A stretch of DNA of 14,926 nucleotides from Dehalococcoidia bacterium UBA1151 (GTDB lineage Bacteria > Chloroflexota > Dehalococcoidia > Lucifugimonadales > Lucifugimonadaceae), in the NCBI GenBank assembly GCA_002311865.1, contig DBZV01000019.1, positions 195 through 15,120 on the forward strand, given 5' to 3'. The notes under the pieces were generated by a model. It had not been told where the DNA came from and did not search any database. It saw only the letters and a list, made by a program, of their open reading frames with translations. This document shows positions 13,711 to 14,926 of this stretch, piece after piece. Numbering within the stretch: the stretch's first letter is position 1; each line of letters begins with the position of its first letter. A program made the position numbers and the translations under genes.

Positions 13711-14109
13711 CTACCAGAGGTATAGAAGGAGTTCGCCGCCAAGGCCCTGAAGCCATGCGTCTCGACCTGTGACGATGCCTTTGGATGAGGAGATAAACGC
13801 CACACCCAGGCCGCCGTAGTAACGAGGAATCTCGTGGTGACCCACGTAGACCCGAAGTCCGGGACGGCTTACTCGCTTCAATCCAGTTATGACCGGCGTT
13901 CGATTCTCGTAATACCTGATATCGATTTTGAGATCGTTCTGAGGTTTCTTTTCAATTACTTGGTATCCAGAGATGAATCCTTCCTTTTCCATGATTTTGG
14001 CAATGGAAGTCTTCAACTTTGAGGACGGCATCGTTACTGACGTGTGGCGGGCCTGAATGGCGTTTCGAACACGGGTCAGCATGTCTGCTACGGGGTCTGT
14101 CGGCGGCAC
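13711..14109 (-). CDS. rpsH: 30S ribosomal protein S8
   Basis: S8 binds the central domain of 16S rRNA, and in E. coli it also represses the spc operon by binding mRNA near the L5 start. The 132-residue product shows DPVADMLTRVRNAIQARH at the N terminus and the C-terminal block KGIVTGRDAWLQGLGGELLLYLW. The start is GTG with GGAG 9 nt upstream. It lies 20 nt after rpsN. Confidence 0.97.
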   Translation of the reverse strand: MPPTDPVADMLTRVRNAIQARHTSVTMPSSKLKTSIAKIMEKEGFISGYQVIEKKPQNDLKIDIRYYENRTPVITGLKRVSRPGLRVYVGHHEIPRYYGGLGVAFISSSKGIVTGRDAWLQGLGGELLLYLW

Positions 14110-14129
14110 TTATCTCTACTCCATCTGTT

Positions 14130-14315
14130 CTACAAACTTGCCTTGCGGATTCCAGGGAGTTCTCCCCGGAGCGCAAGCTCTCGGAAGCAAATTCGGCACA
14201 TTCCCACAAAGCGGATATATCCGCGGGGCCTACCGCATCGATTACATCGATTGTGAAAGCGAACCGCATACTTTGGGGGTTTCTTCCACTTCTCGATCAT
14301 GCATTTTTTTGCCAA
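14130..14315 (-). CDS. rpsN: 30S ribosomal protein S14, type Z
   Basis: S14 is a 30S head protein. At 61 residues it is the short zinc-binding form: Cys24, Cys27, Cys40 and Cys43 lie in NRCNRCGRPRGYIRF and GMCRICFRELALRGELPG. The start is TTG, giving MAKKCMIEKW as in relatives; AAAGG lies 9 nt upstream. The first internal ATG would remove the conserved N terminus. It sits 18 nt after rplE in the usual L5-S14-S8 order. Confidence 0.97.
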   Translation of the reverse strand: MAKKCMIEKWKKPPKYAVRFHNRCNRCGRPRGYIRFVGMCRICFRELALRGELPGIRKASL

Positions 14316-14333
14316 CGAAAATACCTTTATGCT

Positions 14334-14926
14334 CTAAGCCGTTACAGGAACTGCATCCTCAACACGCACAAATGGCATGCCAAGAAGTTCAAGGAGGCGG
14401 CGGGCCTCTTCATCGTTACGCGCAGAGGTGATGATGTTCACCTGGAGGCCACGCATTCTGTCCACCCGATTATAGTCGATCTCCGGAAAAATGATCTGCT
14501 CTCTCAGGCCCAGGGCGTAGTTGCCTCGACCGTCAAAGCTGTTCCGTGAGACACCGTGGAAGTCCCTTACTCTTGGCAACGCTGCGTTTACAAGTCGATC
14601 CAGGAATTGCCACATCTTCAAGCCACGGAGCGTTACCGTCACACCAACGGGCATGCCGTCTCGCAATTTGAAATTGGCGATCGATTTTTTGGACTTTGTA
14701 ATTACGGCGTGCTGGCCGGCTATCTGGGTCAGGTCTTCTTGAGCCTTCTGGACAACGTCCAGGTTCTGGCGGCCCATTCCCTGAATAGATTCACTACCCA
14801 CACCAATGTTGAGAACAATCTTTGTGGGTTTCGGGATCTCCATTGGATTCTTGTAGCCAAAGTCACGCTCAAGTGTGGCTTTGATCTCATTAAGGTACAT
14901 CTGCTCAAGCCGCGATTTTGGTCGAG
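14334..14926 (-). CDS. rplE: 50S ribosomal protein L5, 5' end probably outside the window
   Basis: L5 binds 5S rRNA and forms a bridge to the 30S head. Visible blocks include GYKNPMEIPKPTKIVLNIGVG, ITKSKKSIANFKLRDGMPVGVTVTLRG, and the signature RDFHGVSRNSFDGRGNYALGLREQIIFPEIDYN. The first in-frame ATG in the window is at 14900 (188 residues), but it has no ribosome binding site. The frame stays open upstream to the edge, reading RPKSRLEQ before that Met. RLEQMYLNEI lines up with the KLHDYYKDEV start of E. coli L5, so the real start is probably a few codons beyond the window. The feature is therefore given as partial. Upstream neighbours should be rplX and rplN. Confidence 0.95.
   Translation of the reverse strand, partial: RPKSRLEQMYLNEIKATLERDFGYKNPMEIPKPTKIVLNIGVGSESIQGMGRQNLDVVQKAQEDLTQIAGQHAVITKSKKSIANFKLRDGMPVGVTVTLRGLKMWQFLDRLVNAALPRVRDFHGVSRNSFDGRGNYALGLREQIIFPEIDYNRVDRMRGLQVNIITSARNDEEARRLLELLGMPFVRVEDAVPVTA

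Noticed and set aside
1..14926. CRISPR array, tRNA or rRNA genes, transposon, phage or defence genes
   Set aside because: No regularly spaced repeats, cloverleaf-like sequence, transposase, integrase or effector motifs were seen. The window is core translation genes throughout.

Overview
The window is dominated by one long minus-strand translation-gene cluster, read right to left from about 14926 to 3197. It is a fused spc/alpha-type ribosomal protein operon in a conserved bacterial order: rplE, rpsN, rpsH, rplF, rplR, rpsE, rpmD, rplO, secY, adk, map, infA, rpmJ, rpsM, rpsK, rpsD, rpoA, rplQ, truA, rplM, rpsI. Converging on it from the left are three plus-strand genes: a DUF402-family gene, prfA (RF1) and prmC (the RF1/RF2 glutamine methyltransferase). 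Everything coding looks chromosomal and core. There is no mobile element, CRISPR array, tRNA or rRNA.

Organism: a bacterium with moderate GC. The order rplQ-truA-rplM-rpsI after rpoA, map-infA-rpmJ between adk and rpsM, zinc-type S14, S4 and L36, and the protein sequences suggest Chloroflexota, perhaps the Dehalococcoidia/SAR202 side. That placement is an inference from pattern; no search could be run.

Layout. 1-199: intergenic, with an 18-nt palindromic repeat (36-53) and a promoter with a perfect TATAAT (132-137). 200-907: DUF402 protein. 1040-3008: prfA and prmC, overlapping. 3009-3196: convergent intergenic region with two inverted copies of a REP-like palindrome and a perfect 14-bp hairpin, probably a bidirectional terminator. 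3197-14926: the ribosomal operon, mostly tightly spaced with gaps of 0-40 nt and TAATG overlaps at rplO/secY and rpoA/rplQ. Three gaps stand out. The rpsM-rpsK gap (109 nt) has a hairpin. The rpsK-rpsD gap (123 nt) has a second copy of the palindrome seen at 36-53. The adk-map gap has a minus-strand TATAAT and is the best candidate for an internal promoter.

How the genes work together: the right-hand cluster supplies 50S and 30S proteins, the RNA polymerase alpha subunit, the SecY translocation channel, adenylate kinase, N-terminal Met removal, IF1 and tRNA pseudouridylation. The left-hand pair supplies termination factor RF1 and the enzyme that methylates its GGQ glutamine.

I found no new defence, mobile or metabolic system. 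The most unusual features are two low-complexity tails of opposite charge in one operon: a roughly 80-residue histone-H1-like Lys/Ala/Thr tail on L30 and a roughly 50-residue acidic tail on RNA polymerase alpha. Next come the hairpins in the alpha-operon gaps, the dispersed palindromes, an NLPY variant of the PrmC catalytic motif, and many non-ATG starts (8 of 24 genes).
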